A stretch of DNA of 64,000 nucleotides from Aeromonas veronii bv. veronii. Its GTDB lineage: Bacteria; Pseudomonadota; Gammaproteobacteria; Enterobacterales; Aeromonadaceae. Made by a program: the position numbers and the translations under genes. Below, piece after piece: positions 30,471 through 37,792 of this stretch. Within the stretch, counting starts at the first letter, position 1. Each line of letters opens with the position of its first letter. The notes below the pieces were generated by a model. It saw nothing but the letters and a program-made list of their open reading frames with translations. It made no database searches and was not told where the DNA came from. The DNA lies in contig NZ_CDDK01000028.1 of the NCBI RefSeq assembly GCF_000820225.1, positions 1 to 64,000 of the forward strand, written 5' to 3'.

Positions 30471-31478
30471 ATGAGCCCCACCCGCAAGCGCCGCCCCACC
30501 CTGCAAGATATCGCCGACCAGACCGGCGTGACCAAGATGACTGTCAGCCGCTATCTGCGCGACCCGCAGACCGTGGCGGAGGGGACCCGCGAGCGGATCG
30601 CGGCTGTGGTGGAAGAGCTGGGTTATATCCCCAACCGGGCACCGGATATTCTCTCCAACGCGACCAGCAAGGCGATCGGCATCCTGATCCCCTCCCTCTC
30701 CAACCAGGTTTTCTCGGCGGTGATCCACGGCATCGAGTCGGTGACCCGACCGGCCGGTTACCAGACCCTGCTGGCCCACTACGGCTACAGTCCGGAGAGA
30801 GAGGAGGAACAGGTCGCGTCCCTGCTCTCCTATCACGTGGATGGGCTGATCCTCTCCGACAGCCAGCACACCGAACGCACCCGCAAGATGATCGCCACCG
30901 CCGGCATTCCGGTGGTGGAGACCATGGATCTGCCACAAACCCCCATCGACATGGTGGTCGGCATGGATCATAGAGCCGCGGCCCGGGCCATGGTAACAGA
31001 GATGCTGCACCGGGGCCGACGCAAGGTGGTCTATCTGGGAGCGCGGCTCGACGTGCGTACCCAGCTGCGGATGGAGGGTTACTATCAGGCGATGACCGAC
31101 TTCGGCCTCACCGGCCAGCATCTGCTGACCGAACAATCCTCCAGCTTCACTCTGGGGGGCGAGCTGCTGGATCAGGCGCTGGTACGCTATCCCGACCTCG
31201 ACGGCCTGTTCTGCACCAACGATGACCTGGCGGTGGGCGCCCTGCTGCAGTGTCAGGCCAAGTGGATCCCGGTGCCCCAGCAGATCGCCATCGCCGGTTG
31301 CAACGCTCTCGACATCGGCCACGCCATGACCCCCAAGCTAGCCAGTATCGCCACCCCGCGGGAAGCGATCGGTCGGGAGGCGGCCACCATGCTGCTGGCT
31401 CGTCTCAACGGCCAATCCCAACCCGACACCCGCAAGGATATCGGCTTCTCCCTCTATGTCGGGGAGAGTCTGGGGTAA
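30471..31478 (+). CDS. gntR: Gluconate operon repressor GntR (LacI family)
   Basis: Represses gluconate uptake and Entner-Doudoroff genes; gluconate (or 6-phosphogluconate) releases it. From the ATG at 30471 it has 335 residues (E. coli 331): LacI-type helix-turn-helix TLQDIADQTGVTKMTVSRYL (11-30) with hinge helix, then a periplasmic-binding-protein-like effector domain. An earlier in-frame ATG at 30438 lies inside the operator and is unlikely. Matching operators occur at 30438 and 34575, so it is expected to control itself, gntK-edd-eda and gntU. Confidence 0.92.
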   Translation: MSPTRKRRPTLQDIADQTGVTKMTVSRYLRDPQTVAEGTRERIAAVVEELGYIPNRAPDILSNATSKAIGILIPSLSNQVFSAVIHGIESVTRPAGYQTLLAHYGYSPEREEEQVASLLSYHVDGLILSDSQHTERTRKMIATAGIPVVETMDLPQTPIDMVVGMDHRAAARAMVTEMLHRGRRKVVYLGARLDVRTQLRMEGYYQAMTDFGLTGQHLLTEQSSSFTLGGELLDQALVRYPDLDGLFCTNDDLAVGALLQCQAKWIPVPQQIAIAGCNALDIGHAMTPKLASIATPREAIGREAATMLLARLNGQSQPDTRKDIGFSLYVGESLG

Positions 31479-31515
31479 TCCCTTCCCTCACCCACTGAAG
31501 TCACGCCGATAACAG

Positions 31516-31539
31516 ACAGGCCACCCGAGGGTGGCCTGT
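31516..31539. terminator. Terminator between gntR and eda
   Basis: Perfect 10-bp stem (31516-31525/31530-31539), 4-base loop, TTTGGTTTTC after it on the plus strand; between convergent genes. Confidence 0.75.
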
Positions 31540-31562
31540 TTGGTTTTCTGCACAACTGATGC

Positions 31563-32204
31563 TTAGCGTTTTACCAGCTCAACCGCTTCGCGGGAGAGGC
31601 GGGTCACCTCTTCCCAGTTGCCGCTCTTGACCGCATCGGCCGGCAGCATCCAGGAGCCGCCGACGGTGGCGACGCACTTGAGCGCCAGATAGTCGGCCAC
31701 GTTTTTCGGGCCGATACCGCCGGTCGGGCAGAACTTCACCTGGGGCAGCGGCGCGGCAATGGCGGAGAGCGCCTTGGTGCCGCCGTTCGCTTCGGCCGGG
31801 AAGAACTTCAGATGGTCATAACCCGCTTCCAGCGCCTGCATCACTTCAGACGGAGTTGCCACGCCCGGGATCAGCGGCGCGGTGCTCTTGGCCGCGTGGG
31901 CCAGCAGGGCCGGGGTCATCCCCGGGGAGATGACGAAGCGGGCACCGGCAGCAACGGCTGCGTCAAACTGCTCGCAGTTGAGCACGGTACCGGCACCGAC
32001 CATGGCATCCGGCATCGCCTTGGCAATGAGGGCGATAGCATCGAGCGCCACCGGGGTGCGCAGGGTGATTTCGAAGACAGAGATGCCGCCGTCGAGCAGC
32101 GCCTTGGCCATCGGCAGGGCCTGATCCAGCTCGTTGATAACCATCACGGGTACCAGCGGGGAGGCGGCAAACACCTCGGCCGGGGTCACTTTCCAGTTCT
32201 GCAT
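31563..32204 (-). CDS. eda: KHG/KDPG aldolase
   Basis: Cleaves 2-keto-3-deoxy-6-phosphogluconate to pyruvate and glyceraldehyde 3-phosphate, last step of the Entner-Doudoroff pathway. 213 residues (E. coli 213). Schiff-base lysine in [13 protein letters not shown] (about 133) and catalytic Glu in [10 protein letters not shown] (about 45); phosphate-binding CPTGGI. 9 bp after edd, last gene of gntK-edd-eda. Confidence 0.96.
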   Translation of the reverse strand: MQNWKVTPAEVFAASPLVPVMVINELDQALPMAKALLDGGISVFEITLRTPVALDAIALIAKAMPDAMVGAGTVLNCEQFDAAVAAGARFVISPGMTPALLAHAAKSTAPLIPGVATPSEVMQALEAGYDHLKFFPAEANGGTKALSAIAAPLPQVKFCPTGGIGPKNVADYLALKCVATVGGSWMLPADAVKSGNWEEVTRLSREAVELVKR

Positions 32205-32213
32205 AGCTCTTCC

Positions 32214-34010
32214 TTAGTCAAAGATGGTAGCGCCACACTCGGCGCTCGATACCGCGCGACGCATCACGCTGAACAGTTCACGGCCCCACCCCTCTTGTTC
32301 CAGAGTGAGGTCAATCTCGGCCTGGGTACGGCCACTCAAATCGGTCAGGCAGTCGAGGCTGCCGTTTACCGCGTCAACCCGCAGCAGGTCGCCGTCAGCC
32401 AGCAAGCCGATGGCCCCGCCGTGCAGCGCTTCCGGAGTGACGTGGATGGCGGCCGGGATCTTACCGGAGGCGCCGGAGAGGCGGCCATCGGTGACCAGCG
32501 CCACCTTGTAACCCGCCTTCTGCAAGTTGCCGAGCACCGGCATCAACTTGTGCAGCTCCGGCATGCCGTTGGCGGCCGGGCCATTGTGGCGTACCACGAT
32601 AACGGCATCCTGATTGAGCTCGCCCGCCTTGTAGGCCGCTTCCACCGCATGCTGGGAGGAGAAGACCCGCGCTGGCGCTTCGATAACCCGATACTCGGGA
32701 GCCACGGCGGAGACCTTGACCACGGCGCGACCCAGATTGCCCGCCAGCAGCTTGGTGCCGCCGGTGGCCTGGAATACGCTGCCGGAAGGTGACAATACGC
32801 TCGCATCGCCGCTCTCGCCCACCGGCTGCCATACCAGCTGGCCATCGACCAGTGCCGGACGGCTGAGGTAATCCTGCATCTCGCCAAAGACCGGAGTGGC
32901 ATCCATGTGGATCAGCCCCTCTTGCGCCAGACGGCGCATCAGGCCGGGCACGCCGCCCGCCTGTTCGAAGGCGTTGACGTCAGCCGGGCCGTTCGGGTAC
33001 ATGCGAACCAGCAGCGGCACCACGTCGGATAGATCGCTGATGTCATCCCAGGTCAGCACCAGACCGGCGGCGCGGGCCAGCGCCACCATGTGGATGCTGT
33101 GGTTGGTGCTGCCGCCGGAGGCGAGCAGGGCCACCAGACCGTTGACCAGCGAGCGCTCATCCAGCACTTCGCTCAGGGGGCGATAGGCCGGGGAACCCGG
33201 GATCATGGCGCTGATACGACGGGCCGCTTCGGCGGTCAGGGCGCGGCGCAGCTCGCTATGGGGATGCACAAAAGCAGAGCCCGGCAGCATCAGGCCCATG
33301 GCCTCGAATACCAGCTGGTTGGTGTTGGCGGTGCCGTAGAAGGTACAGGTGCCTGCCGCGTGGTAGGCGCCGCACTCCATCTCCAGCAGGGCATCGCGAC
33401 CCACTTCACCGGCAGCGTACTTCTGACGCACCTTCACCTTCTCGTCGTTGCTGATGCCGCTCGCCATCGGGCCAGCAGGCACAAATGCAGTCGGCAGGTG
33501 AGCGTGGGAGAGGGCCCCCATGATCTGACCCGGAGCGATCTTGTCGCAGATACCGAGAAGCAGGGTGGCATCGAAAGTGTTGTGAGAGAGCGACAGTGCG
33601 GTCGCCTGGGCGATCAGGTCGCGGGAGAAGAGGGACATGTCCATCCCCGGCTGACCCTGAGTCACGCCGTCGCACATGGCGGGCACGCCGCCGGCGACCT
33701 GGGCGCTGTGGCCCAGCTCGGCCAGCACCGCCTTGATCTGATCCGGATAGCCCTGATAGGGCTGATGGGCGCTCAGCATATCGTTGTAGGCGGTGACGAT
33801 GCCGACGTTGGCGCGGGTCATATCGAGAATGCGACCCTTCTCGTCACTGCTGCAGGCAGCCACGGCGTGAGCCAGGTTGCCACAGGCCAGAGCGGCGCGG
33901 GTCTTGCCCTGCTCTGCCTGACGCTGGATGCGGGCCAGAAATGCCTGACGACGGGCGACACTGCGCTCGCGGATGCGGGCGGTGACGTCGGAAATTACCT
34001 GATGAATCAT
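32214..34010 (-). CDS. edd: Phosphogluconate dehydratase
   Basis: [4Fe-4S] dehydratase turning 6-phosphogluconate into KDPG. 598 residues (E. coli 603), IlvD/Edd family. Cluster-binding cysteines are expected in LGICDKIAPG (about 155) and AGTCTFYGTANTNQ (about 222), with MCDGVTQGQPGM preceding them. Start overlaps the gntK stop by 4 bases. Depends on Fe-S supply and would be sensitive to oxidative damage. Confidence 0.97.
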   Translation of the reverse strand: MIHQVISDVTARIRERSVARRQAFLARIQRQAEQGKTRAALACGNLAHAVAACSSDEKGRILDMTRANVGIVTAYNDMLSAHQPYQGYPDQIKAVLAELGHSAQVAGGVPAMCDGVTQGQPGMDMSLFSRDLIAQATALSLSHNTFDATLLLGICDKIAPGQIMGALSHAHLPTAFVPAGPMASGISNDEKVKVRQKYAAGEVGRDALLEMECGAYHAAGTCTFYGTANTNQLVFEAMGLMLPGSAFVHPHSELRRALTAEAARRISAMIPGSPAYRPLSEVLDERSLVNGLVALLASGGSTNHSIHMVALARAAGLVLTWDDISDLSDVVPLLVRMYPNGPADVNAFEQAGGVPGLMRRLAQEGLIHMDATPVFGEMQDYLSRPALVDGQLVWQPVGESGDASVLSPSGSVFQATGGTKLLAGNLGRAVVKVSAVAPEYRVIEAPARVFSSQHAVEAAYKAGELNQDAVIVVRHNGPAANGMPELHKLMPVLGNLQKAGYKVALVTDGRLSGASGKIPAAIHVTPEALHGGAIGLLADGDLLRVDAVNGSLDCLTDLSGRTQAEIDLTLEQEGWGRELFSVMRRAVSSAECGATIFD

Positions 34011-34516
34011 TGGGCTTGCTCCAATGCTGTGACGGCGCGGTCAACCACCTGTTCGAAGGTGCCGTCTATATCAATGTGGAATACACCGGCTTCGCCATCC
34101 GGGCGCTCCAGGGTATCGAACTGACTTTGTACCATGCTTTCACGCATGAAGTGGCCCTTGCGGGCACGCATCCGCTCGAGGATCAGCGGCTGGCTGCCAT
34201 CGAGGAAGATGAAGCTGACCGACTCGTTGCCTTCGCGGATCTGGTCGCGGTACTTCTTTTTGAGGGCGGAACAGACAATGATGCCGGTCTCGTTCTTCTG
34301 CTCGAGACTGTAGGCGGCGTCGCGGATCCGCTCCAGCCAGGGGGCACGATCCTCATCGTTGAGGGGGTTGCCGCCAGCCATCTTCTGGATGTTGGCCTTG
34401 GGGTGCAGGTCATCACCATCGATGAACTTGGCGCCCAGCGCTTCGGCCACTTTCAGACCCACGCTGGATTTGCCGCTACCACACACACCCATCACGATAA
34501 TGCACTTACCCGCCAT
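34007..34516 (-). CDS. gntK: Gluconokinase
   Basis: Phosphorylates gluconate to 6-phosphogluconate with ATP. 169 residues, shikimate-kinase-like fold with P-loop GVCGSGKSSVG (10-20), DGDDLHPKANIQKM acceptor segment and lid region MRARKGHFMRESMVQSQ. First gene of gntK-edd-eda; a 245-bp region with a double operator separates it from divergent gntU. In E. coli gntK is paired with gntU and edd-eda is a separate operon; here all three catabolic genes are in one transcript. Confidence 0.96.
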   Translation of the reverse strand: MAGKCIIVMGVCGSGKSSVGLKVAEALGAKFIDGDDLHPKANIQKMAGGNPLNDEDRAPWLERIRDAAYSLEQKNETGIIVCSALKKKYRDQIREGNESVSFIFLDGSQPLILERMRARKGHFMRESMVQSQFDTLERPDGEAGVFHIDIDGTFEQVVDRAVTALEQAQ

Positions 34517-34574
34517 AATTTGACCTCTGTCCCACTTTTCAAAAAACCAGCTGTTGATGGGTTCTAATCTAACA

Positions 34575-34602
34575 CGTTACCGGTAACATGTTACCGGTAA
34601 CG
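34575..34602. promoter_or_regulatory. Double GntR operator between gntK and gntU
   Basis: A perfect 28-bp palindrome made of two GTTACCGGTAAC units (34576-34587 and 34590-34601) separated by 2 bp. Each unit equals the E. coli GntR core. Their centres are 14 bp apart, so two dimers would bind on nearly opposite DNA faces. Lies 59 bp from the gntK start and 160 bp from the gntU start. Confidence 0.88.
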
Positions 34603-34610
34603 ATTGAAAA

Positions 34611-34626
34611 TGTGAAGTCTGCCACA
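34611..34626. promoter_or_regulatory. Probable CRP site
   Basis: TGTGA-N6-CCACA, one mismatch from the CRP consensus TGTGA-N6-TCACA, 9 bp from the GntR double operator. Gluconate genes in E. coli are CRP-activated, so the placement makes sense. Confidence 0.55.
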
Positions 34627-34670
34627 GACTGAGCAAACCCATAGTCACCTGGGCATATGATGTTGAGCCC

Positions 34671-34699
34671 TTGCCATAAATCTAAATAAATCATAAAGA
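34671..34699 (+). promoter_or_regulatory. Possible gntU promoter
   Basis: TTGCCA (34671-34676), 17-bp A/T-rich spacer, TAAAGA (34694-34699), 63 bp before the gntU ATG. Confidence 0.4.
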
Positions 34700-34761
34700 T
34701 ATGGTTTGCCGACGGATCGGCAAGGTGTCACGACTGAACTTGGAAAAAGGAACGCATAACA

Positions 34762-36102
34762 ATGTCTGACCTCTCCCTGATCATGACAGCCGCCGGCTCC
34801 ATTGTGCTGCTGCTCTTCCTGGTGATGAAGGCCCGGCTCCACGCCGTGGTAGCCCTGATCCTGGTCTCCATGGTGGCGGGTCTCGCCGCTGGCATGAACC
34901 CGGCCGATATCGCCAACACCATCCAGAAAGGGATGGGTGGCACCCTCGGTTTCGTCGCCGTGGTGGTGGCGCTGGGCGCCATGTTCGGCAAGGTGATGGA
35001 AGTGACCGGTGCCCTCGACCGGGTGGCTCACACCCTGCTCGGCAAGTTCGGCGTCAAGCGCGCCAACTGGGCCATGGCCCTGACCGGCTTTGTCTGCGCC
35101 CTGCCGCTCTTCTTTGATGTGGCCGTGGTGCTGCTGATCGGCGTCGCCTTCGCCATCGTCCGTCGTGGCGGCGGCAGCGTGGTGAAGATTGGTATCGCCC
35201 TGCTGGCCGGTATCGCCACCTGCCAGGCCTTCCTTATTCCGGCGCCGGGCCCGATCCTGGTCGCTTCCCAGCTGGGTGCCGACTTCGGCTACATGATCCT
35301 GTTCGGCCTGATCGCCGCCGTACCGGCGCTGATCCTGGCTGGCCCGCTGTTCGGTGACTTCATCAGCAAGATCGTCGATGTGCCGCTGCCTGCCGATGCC
35401 CAGAACAGCGTCCACGATGACAGCAAATCCCTGCCCTCTTTCGGGCTGGCCATGGGTCTGATCGGTCTGCCGCTGCTGCTGATCGGCCTCAAGACCATCG
35501 TCGGTCGCTTCGTCGAGGCGGGTTCCACCCTGCATAACTGGCTGGAGTTCATCGGCCACCCCTTCACCGCCATCATGGTCGCCTGTCTGGCCGCCTTCTA
35601 TCTGCTGGGTATTCGCCGCGGCATGTCCCGTGACGAGGTGATGAGCGTCTGCAACAGCGCCATCCAGCCCGCCGGTGTCATCATCCTGGTGACCGGTGCC
35701 GGTGGCGTCTTCAAGCAGGTACTGGTTGATTCCGGTGTGGGTGCCGCTCTGGGCAACATGCTGGCCGACTCCGGTCTGCCCATCGTCGCGCTGGCCTTCA
35801 TTCTGGCCGCTGCGGTACGGGTGATTCAGGGCTCTGCCACCGTCGCCATGCTGACCGCCTGCGGTCTGGTGCTGCCGATGCTGGAGCCGCTCGGCCTGAA
35901 CGGTGCCCAGCTGGCTGCCGTCACCATCGCCATCGGCGGCGGTGCCATCGTGCTCTCCCACGTCAACGACTCCGGTTTCTGGCTGGCCAACCGCTACCTC
36001 GGCCTGACCGAGAAGCAGACCCTGCAGACCTGGACCGTGATGGAAACCATCATCGGCACCACCGGCGGCGTGATGGCGATGATCATCTACAGCTTCCTCT
36101 GA
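34762..36102 (+). CDS. gntU: GntP-family gluconate:H+ symporter (GntU type)
   Basis: Inner-membrane gluconate importer with about 12-14 hydrophobic segments. 446 residues, the E. coli GntU length, and the sequence follows GntU more closely than GntT in remembered comparison (LLLFLVMKARLHA start; GGVFKQVLVDSGVG; SHVNDSGFWL). The conserved KGMGGTLGFVAVVVALG loop is present. Alone in its transcript, divergent from gntK, with AAGGA 10 bases before the ATG and a terminator after the stop. GntU versus GntT (affinity class) cannot be decided with certainty. Confidence 0.9.
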   Translation: MSDLSLIMTAAGSIVLLLFLVMKARLHAVVALILVSMVAGLAAGMNPADIANTIQKGMGGTLGFVAVVVALGAMFGKVMEVTGALDRVAHTLLGKFGVKRANWAMALTGFVCALPLFFDVAVVLLIGVAFAIVRRGGGSVVKIGIALLAGIATCQAFLIPAPGPILVASQLGADFGYMILFGLIAAVPALILAGPLFGDFISKIVDVPLPADAQNSVHDDSKSLPSFGLAMGLIGLPLLLIGLKTIVGRFVEAGSTLHNWLEFIGHPFTAIMVACLAAFYLLGIRRGMSRDEVMSVCNSAIQPAGVIILVTGAGGVFKQVLVDSGVGAALGNMLADSGLPIVALAFILAAAVRVIQGSATVAMLTACGLVLPMLEPLGLNGAQLAAVTIAIGGGAIVLSHVNDSGFWLANRYLGLTEKQTLQTWTVMETIIGTTGGVMAMIIYSFL

Positions 36103-36120
36103 CAAGGAGGAAATGCTGAC

Positions 36121-36148
36121 AAAAAGGCCTCACTCGTGAGGCCTTTTT
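36121..36148 (+). terminator. Terminator after gntU
   Basis: Perfect 13-bp stem (36121-36133/36136-36148), 2-base loop, A/T tracts on both sides. Confidence 0.9.
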
Positions 36149-36252
36149 CATCTTTCTGATGATTCTTTCTTTGGCTGAGAGGGCGAGATTGCTAGAATCG
36201 CCTATTCATCGCTCCGAGTGGAACGCTTAACCCCGTGATTTCAGGTTTATCT

Positions 36253-37602
36253 ATGCATTCATCGGCCCATTATCGACAACTGCTGGCGCGCCTGCCCCAG
36301 ATCGCCGTCGCAGCGGATCAGTTTGAAGTGCTCTATAGCGCCCAGGATTTCAAACGCCGCATTCTTGCGCTTATCGCCAGTGCCACCCGGCGCATCTATC
36401 TGGTCGCGCTCTATCTGCAGGATGACGAAGCAGGCCGGGAGATCCTCTCCGCCCTCTACGCCGCCAAGCAGCTCAATCCGGCCCTCGACATCAAGCTGTT
36501 CGTCGACTTCCACCGTGCCCAGCGCGGCCTGATCGGCAAGGGCAAGCAGGGCGGCAACCACCTGATGTATCAGGCCATGGCTGCCGAACACGAGCACCAG
36601 ATCGAAATCTACGGCGTGCCGGTAAAAGGGCGCGAGCTGCTCGGCGTGCTCCACCTCAAGGGCTTCATCTTCGATGATGTGGTGCTCTACTCCGGCGCCA
36701 GCCTCAACGACATCTACCTGCATCAGCAGGATCGCTACCGCTTCGATCGCTATCACCAGATTACCAGCCCGGAGCTGGCCCGCAGCATGGTCAACTATGT
36801 GGATGACCTGTTCGTGAAGAGCGACGCGGTGCAGCGACTGGATCACAACGATATCCCCAGCGCCAAACAGCTGAAGGGGCCGATCCGTCGCTTCAAGCAG
36901 AACCTGCGCCAGAGCCAGTACCGCTTCAGCACCATGCCGGTCAACACCCAGGAGGTGGCTGTAACCCCCATGGTGGGTCTGGGCAAACGCAACAATCAGC
37001 TCAACCTGATGATCCGCAATCTGGTGCGCGCCACCGAGCGGGAGATCTTCATCTGCACTCCTTACTTCAACCCGCCCAAGGAGTTGAGCAAGGATATCGA
37101 GGATCTGCTGCAGCGCGGTTGCAAAGTCACCATCGTAGTGGGCGACAAGACCGCCAACGATTTCTTCATTCCGCCGGAAGAGAAGTTCTCCACCATCGGT
37201 GGCCTGCCCTATCTCTACGAGACCAACCTGCGCAAGTTTGCCGAGCGCAACCAGCGCCACATCGACGACGGTCGCCTCAACCTGATGCTCTGGTGTTGCG
37301 AGCGCAACTCCTACCATCTCAAGGGGATATTCGTGGATGACGAGTGGGCCCTGCTCACCGGCAACAACCTCAACCCCCGCGCCTGGGCACTGGATCTGGA
37401 GAACGGCCTGCTGGTACACGATCGTCGCCACCTGCTGCGTCCCCAGTTCAACGCGGAGCGGGAGAACATCCTGACCAACACCAAGCGGATCAGTCACTTC
37501 GATCAGGTGGAACAGATTCAGGACTACCCGGAACAGGTGCGCAAGCTGCTGGGACGGATCCATCGGGTCAAGGCCCATTTGCTGCTCAAACGCATCATCT
37601 GA
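36253..37602 (+). CDS. pssA: CDP-diacylglycerol-serine O-phosphatidyltransferase
   Basis: Makes phosphatidylserine, the precursor of phosphatidylethanolamine. Phospholipase-D superfamily (peripheral enzyme of the gammaproteobacterial type). About 449 residues with two HKD motifs: HLKGFIFDDVVLYSGAS (about 133-149) and YHLKGIFVDDEWALLTGNN (about 356-374). I prefer the ATG at 36253 (CAGG 9 bases upstream); a GTG at 36235 would add six residues. Single gene between the gntU terminator and recG. Confidence 0.94.
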   Translation: MHSSAHYRQLLARLPQIAVAADQFEVLYSAQDFKRRILALIASATRRIYLVALYLQDDEAGREILSALYAAKQLNPALDIKLFVDFHRAQRGLIGKGKQGGNHLMYQAMAAEHEHQIEIYGVPVKGRELLGVLHLKGFIFDDVVLYSGASLNDIYLHQQDRYRFDRYHQITSPELARSMVNYVDDLFVKSDAVQRLDHNDIPSAKQLKGPIRRFKQNLRQSQYRFSTMPVNTQEVAVTPMVGLGKRNNQLNLMIRNLVRATEREIFICTPYFNPPKELSKDIEDLLQRGCKVTIVVGDKTANDFFIPPEEKFSTIGGLPYLYETNLRKFAERNQRHIDDGRLNLMLWCCERNSYHLKGIFVDDEWALLTGNNLNPRAWALDLENGLLVHDRRHLLRPQFNAERENILTNTKRISHFDQVEQIQDYPEQVRKLLGRIHRVKAHLLLKRII

Positions 37603-37648
37603 CCTTGGGCGCCATGCGCCCGCACCTTGCCTGTAGGCAACCGCACAG

Positions 37649-37672
37649 AGGCCTCCCGTTTTCGGCAGGCCT
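37649..37672 (+). terminator. Possible terminator after pssA
   Basis: Two AGGCCT arms (37649-37654/37667-37672) extended inward by CCG/CGG, followed by TTGTTAT; weaker than the other hairpins of this window. Confidence 0.45.
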
Positions 37673-37792
37673 TTGTTATATCCGCCGTTTCCCCTACGTT
37701 GGCGGCCCTGCCAGCAGCAACTCGGCTTGCATCGGCCCCTCAACAACCCCTATCATCTGGACATATTTACAGTGTTTTCGGGCATCTAATTG

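Noticed and set aside
34645-36105. Open frame of 486 codons on the minus strand, rich in His, Asp and Gln
   Set aside because: Antisense shadow of gntU; the GC-rich third positions of gntU keep the opposite frame open.
36259-37746. Open frame of 495 codons on the minus strand
   Set aside because: Antisense shadow of pssA.
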